Shown here in pieces: positions 61,249 to 64,000 of a DNA stretch of 64,000 nt. Every line of letters begins with the position of its first letter. The stretch's first letter is position 1. A program made the translations under genes and the position numbers. The stretch comes from Bacteroidales bacterium (GTDB taxonomy: Bacteria > Bacteroidota > Bacteroidia > Bacteroidales > F082). The stretch spans positions 1-64,000 of the forward strand of contig JAUXMV010000045.1 of assembly GCA_030683155.1 (NCBI GenBank). Direction: 5' to 3'. Under the pieces are notes generated by a model. It was not told the origin of the DNA. It did not search any database and saw only the letters and a program-made list of their open reading frames with translations.

Positions 61249-62562
61249 TTATGGCAAGGCCTCCTGAATTATTTTTCTGTAGATATCATTCCAGCCAAGC
61301 CAGCGTTTTGAATCGCTCAACGTCTCATTGTGCCAAAGTGATATAAAGGTTCCATCGACTTTTTTAACTTCACTTATCAACTCAAATGCTTTTGAAAGAG
61401 ACGCTTCAGTGTTCAGATTCATATAGTCGCGAAGCGTTCCGTCCATCAAAATCATCGGATGAATTCTCAGGTTTGTTGGCAAATCATGATCAAGATCATA
61501 AAATAAAAAACTGTTTGCAATGCCGGCTCTGAATCCCGGTTTTGATGCATATCCCATTGTGTAATCATCGGTGATGTCCAGATCAATCAGCTGATGATAT
61601 GTCAATGGAAGGTTCATCCTCAGAAAATGTTGCCTACTCTGAGTAACATCTTGATTAAGAATCTTTGAAAGTGCATCAAGTTCACTTTTTAGTTTAACTT
61701 TATTCCCGAAGGAAGCATAGCTTGGATGAATTCCAACTTCTGCATAGTCAGCCAGTTGCTTAATTAAACGCTGAAATGCTGGGTTTCTTACTGAAATATT
61801 TTTGTCATATTGATCGTATTCACCAAAAAGGATAAAATAAATAGGTCTCAGATGGAATTCCTTTTGAAGTTCGAGCTGTAAGGCAAAAGTATCGTAAGGG
61901 TCGGATGTTTTGTTTTGCAAAACAGAATTACGAAGCTTAATTTCATTAAAATCACCTTTCAGCAAATCGCGTAAATATGCACCAGCGTTACGGTATAAAC
62001 CTTTGTGCTTATACGCCCATGCAGCATCAATATCGTATGTTGGAACGAAGGAGTAATTTCTTTTTTTTGTTTTCAAACCCGGAAACGACTGCTCAAGCTT
62101 CTGACCAAGCCAGTTGCACCAAATATTTACAACAGGTTTTTGAAGTAATCCTAGATTTTCGAGACAGCTGGAAGAAGCTTCAAAACGGCCATGATTATCT
62201 CTTACGCAAGGCAAATACTCTTCATAACGGCTCACGTTGTAAAAAACAGCTGCGAACAAATCGAAAGGAGCTGCAGTCTGCCTGTGGTAAACAGGGAAAA
62301 TGGCTTTTATGTCTTCAAAATTAAATGCTTTTAATTCCTGACTGTTTATCTCACGCTCAAAGAGAAGATGACTGGCCTTAAAAAACATGTTGTTAAAGAC
62401 GGCTTCATCTCCATAGATAAATTTTGCGCCTTCGAATGCATTAAAAGTTGCGGTATCAGTTGTAAGTTGGAAACTCAGTCCAAGCTGCTTATCAAGCACC
62501 AGATCAAAGGTATACCGAAGTCTGTTGGTAATTTTTGGAACTAAAACAAGCAGATCTTTCAT
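61249..62562 (-). CDS. Polysaccharide deacetylase-family protein with N-terminal DUF7033-like domain
   Basis: A 437-aa protein whose C-terminal half is a NodB-like barrel: SFVPTYDIDAAW (metal Asp pair), EVGIHPSYAS (His) and SLWHNETL near the end. The N-terminal 150 residues (KFIYGDEAVFNNMFF, YEEYL) match the Bacteroidota-specific domain found before this barrel. Probably acts on a cell-surface glycan. First gene of a two-gene operon with the acyltransferase. Confidence 0.87.
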   Translation of the reverse strand: MKDLLVLVPKITNRLRYTFDLVLDKQLGLSFQLTTDTATFNAFEGAKFIYGDEAVFNNMFFKASHLLFEREINSQELKAFNFEDIKAIFPVYHRQTAAPFDLFAAVFYNVSRYEEYLPCVRDNHGRFEASSSCLENLGLLQKPVVNIWCNWLGQKLEQSFPGLKTKKRNYSFVPTYDIDAAWAYKHKGLYRNAGAYLRDLLKGDFNEIKLRNSVLQNKTSDPYDTFALQLELQKEFHLRPIYFILFGEYDQYDKNISVRNPAFQRLIKQLADYAEVGIHPSYASFGNKVKLKSELDALSKILNQDVTQSRQHFLRMNLPLTYHQLIDLDITDDYTMGYASKPGFRAGIANSFLFYDLDHDLPTNLRIHPMILMDGTLRDYMNLNTEASLSKAFELISEVKKVDGTFISLWHNETLSDSKRWLGWNDIYRKIIQEALP

Positions 62563-62569
62563 AATGCAT

Positions 62570-62577
62570 CAAAAGTA
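62570..62577 (-). promoter_or_regulatory. -7 box of the deacetylase-acyltransferase operon
   Basis: TACTTTTG on the minus strand, 7 nt before the ATG; the transcript is nearly leaderless. Confidence 0.55.
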
Positions 62578-62880
62578 GCCAATTTGCTGATATTAGAGCT
62601 TCAGAATGGATTGAATTTTAGTAACAGATGCTTTAAATTCAAAAATATTTTCTTCAATACAGCAATTTTTGAATGCTATATTGGGAAAAAGAAATGATAT
62701 TGACAAACTCAAAATTCTTGATAGTATTATTTAAGATCTGATTTTTCAATGTAATCACAGAATTATTCAAAAGCTTTTAAGGCTTAAGAATTTTAGCACC
62801 AGAATGATTCACTTTCTTTGCGAACCATCGCGAAGCCATGGTTTTTTTTGTAATTTTGAGCAATAATATACACCTTTTTC
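62578..62880. other. Intergenic region between deacetylase operon and dnaX
   Basis: AT-rich divergent spacer. Apart from the two -7 boxes (62570-62577 and 62851-62858) nothing was recognised. Confidence 0.5.
62851..62858 (+). promoter_or_regulatory. -7 box of dnaX
   Basis: TAATTTTG, 22 nt before the ATG at 62881. Confidence 0.5.
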
Positions 62881-64000
62881 ATGGACAATTTTATTGTTTC
62901 TGCCCGCAAATACCGCCCCGCAACTTTTGATATGGTTGTTGGTCAATCTGCTATTACTTCAACACTGAAAAATGCTATTCGCAACAATATACTGGCTCAG
63001 GCTTTCTTGTTTACAGGTCCAAGAGGTGTTGGCAAAACAACCTGCGCACGCATTATGGCAAAAACAATCAATTGCCTGAATCCAACACCCGAAATGGAAG
63101 CATGCGATCAGTGTGAGTCATGCGTTTCTTTTCGCAATTCTGCCTCATTTAACATCCATGAACTGGATGCTGCCAGTAACAATTCTGTTGATGATATCCG
63201 AAACCTTGTCGATCAGGTGCGCATACCTCCGCAGGTTGGAAAATATAAGATTTATATAATCGATGAGGTTCATATGCTGTCATCAGCGGCTTTTAATGCT
63301 TTTTTAAAAACCCTTGAAGAGCCCCCGGCCTATGCGAAGTTTATTCTCGCTACAACCGAAAAGCATAAAATTATTCCAACAATCCTTTCACGCTGTCAGA
63401 TTTTTGATTTTAAGAGAATCACCGTGGAGGATATTGTCGGACATCTTCAGTATGTAGCAGAAAAAGAAGGTGTTATAGCTGAGTCAGATGCTTTGAGTAT
63501 CATCGCTCAAAAAGCTGATGGAGCTTTGCGGGATGCACTTTCAATCTTTGACCAGATGGTCAGTTTTTCGGGAAGCGGCATCACCTATAAAGATGTGATT
63601 GACAATTTGAACGTTCTCGACTATGAGTATTATTTCAGGATTACGGAGACAATGTTAAGCGGACTGACATCCGATACACTGCTTATTTTGAATGATATTA
63701 TCGATAATGGGTTTGATGGACAGCATTTCATTAACGGGCTTGGCAGTCATTTGCGAAACTTACTTGTAAGCAAAGATGCTGCAACAGTAAAATTATTGGA
63801 GGTTTCTCAAAGTTTGCGTGATCGTTATGCAAATCAGGCTGCACAGTGTCCTTCCGACTTTCTTCTTAAATCATTGAATATTAGCAATCAATGTGATCTT
63901 AATTATTCCAGAAGCAACAATAAAAGACTCCTTATTGAAATTTCACTTTTACAGATTTGTGGAATAATGAACCAAAGCGCAACGGGAGTATATCAATCAC
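62881..64000 (+). CDS. dnaX: DNA polymerase III subunit gamma/tau (partial, 3' end outside window)
   Basis: Clamp-loader ATPase; 373 codons are present and the frame stays open to the window edge. VSARKYRPATFDMVVGQ, Walker A GPRGVGKTT, four zinc cysteines (CLNP...CDQCESC), Walker B IIDEVHML, SRCQIFDF and ALRDALSIFDQ are all present. The tau-type C-terminus is missing from the window. ATG at 62881 matches the family start. Confidence 0.96.
   Translation, partial: MDNFIVSARKYRPATFDMVVGQSAITSTLKNAIRNNILAQAFLFTGPRGVGKTTCARIMAKTINCLNPTPEMEACDQCESCVSFRNSASFNIHELDAASNNSVDDIRNLVDQVRIPPQVGKYKIYIIDEVHMLSSAAFNAFLKTLEEPPAYAKFILATTEKHKIIPTILSRCQIFDFKRITVEDIVGHLQYVAEKEGVIAESDALSIIAQKADGALRDALSIFDQMVSFSGSGITYKDVIDNLNVLDYEYYFRITETMLSGLTSDTLLILNDIIDNGFDGQHFINGLGSHLRNLLVSKDAATVKLLEVSQSLRDRYANQAAQCPSDFLLKSLNISNQCDLNYSRSNNKRLLIEISLLQICGIMNQSATGVYQS

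Overview
The window looks like chromosomal DNA from an AT-rich member of the Bacteroidota, probably an anaerobic or microaerobic Bacteroidales-type lineage. Four things point there: PorX (regulator of the type IX secretion system), a GT117/DUF2723 membrane protein, an Rnf complex ordered B-C-D-G-E-A, and at least 23 copies of the Bacteroidota -7 promoter box TAnnTTTG at sensible distances from gene starts. Shine-Dalgarno sequences are nearly absent. No rRNA, CRISPR array or complete mobile element was seen; one tRNA-Gln is present.

Layout. 0.1-3 kb: a secreted S15/CocE-type hydrolase and a peroxiredoxin. 3-10.8 kb, all on the minus strand: a compact iron-sulfur/metal cluster running from a DUF134 regulator through two NifX/NifB-like proteins, two tiny DUF5320-like proteins, a DUF89 phosphatase, a CGGC protein, two MinD/Mrp-type ATPases with inserted ferredoxin domains and a ferredoxin, then a PLP sulfur lyase and a CoA-disulfide-reductase-like flavoprotein. 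It resembles the orange-protein (ORP) Mo-Cu cluster loci of sulfate reducers, and its promoter carries a striking double palindromic operator. 11-17.5 kb: a probable 3-keto-glycoside catabolism operon (DUF1080, three Gfo/Idh/MocA oxidoreductases, a TIM-barrel isomerase, DoxX), several members with Tat signals. 17.5-20.3 kb: a cold-shock-domain protein with a long folded leader, a relic of a group II intron, and an AAA/DUF4143 ATPase behind a 33-bp palindrome.

20.3-36.7 kb: housekeeping and envelope genes (M16 peptidase, HD phosphohydrolase, porX-tsaE-alanine dehydrogenase, gpsA, flippase, FkbM methyltransferase, GT2, DUF4783-nadC-YihY, SDR, RseC-like). 37-42.1 kb: the Rnf complex, which couples ferredoxin and NAD redox to ion transport. 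42.3-50.3 kb: single-gene units, including a solute-binding/Cache fusion lipoprotein, DDAH, an AraC regulator, a VOC protein, an unknown helical-repeat protein, a metal permease fused to an HMA domain and a DUF3298 protein. 50.4-55.9 kb: infB, nusA, rimP with a terminator-like leader hairpin, plus tRNA-Gln. 56-64 kb: GT117, lgt, a FemAB-like acyltransferase with a polysaccharide deacetylase, and dnaX running off the right edge.

The most interesting region is the ORP-like cluster at 3.0-10.8 kb with its operator pair. Smaller leads are the ATPase palindrome with an apparently leaderless mRNA, the attenuator-like rimP leader, the group II intron relic and an 83-bp MITE-like inverted repeat.
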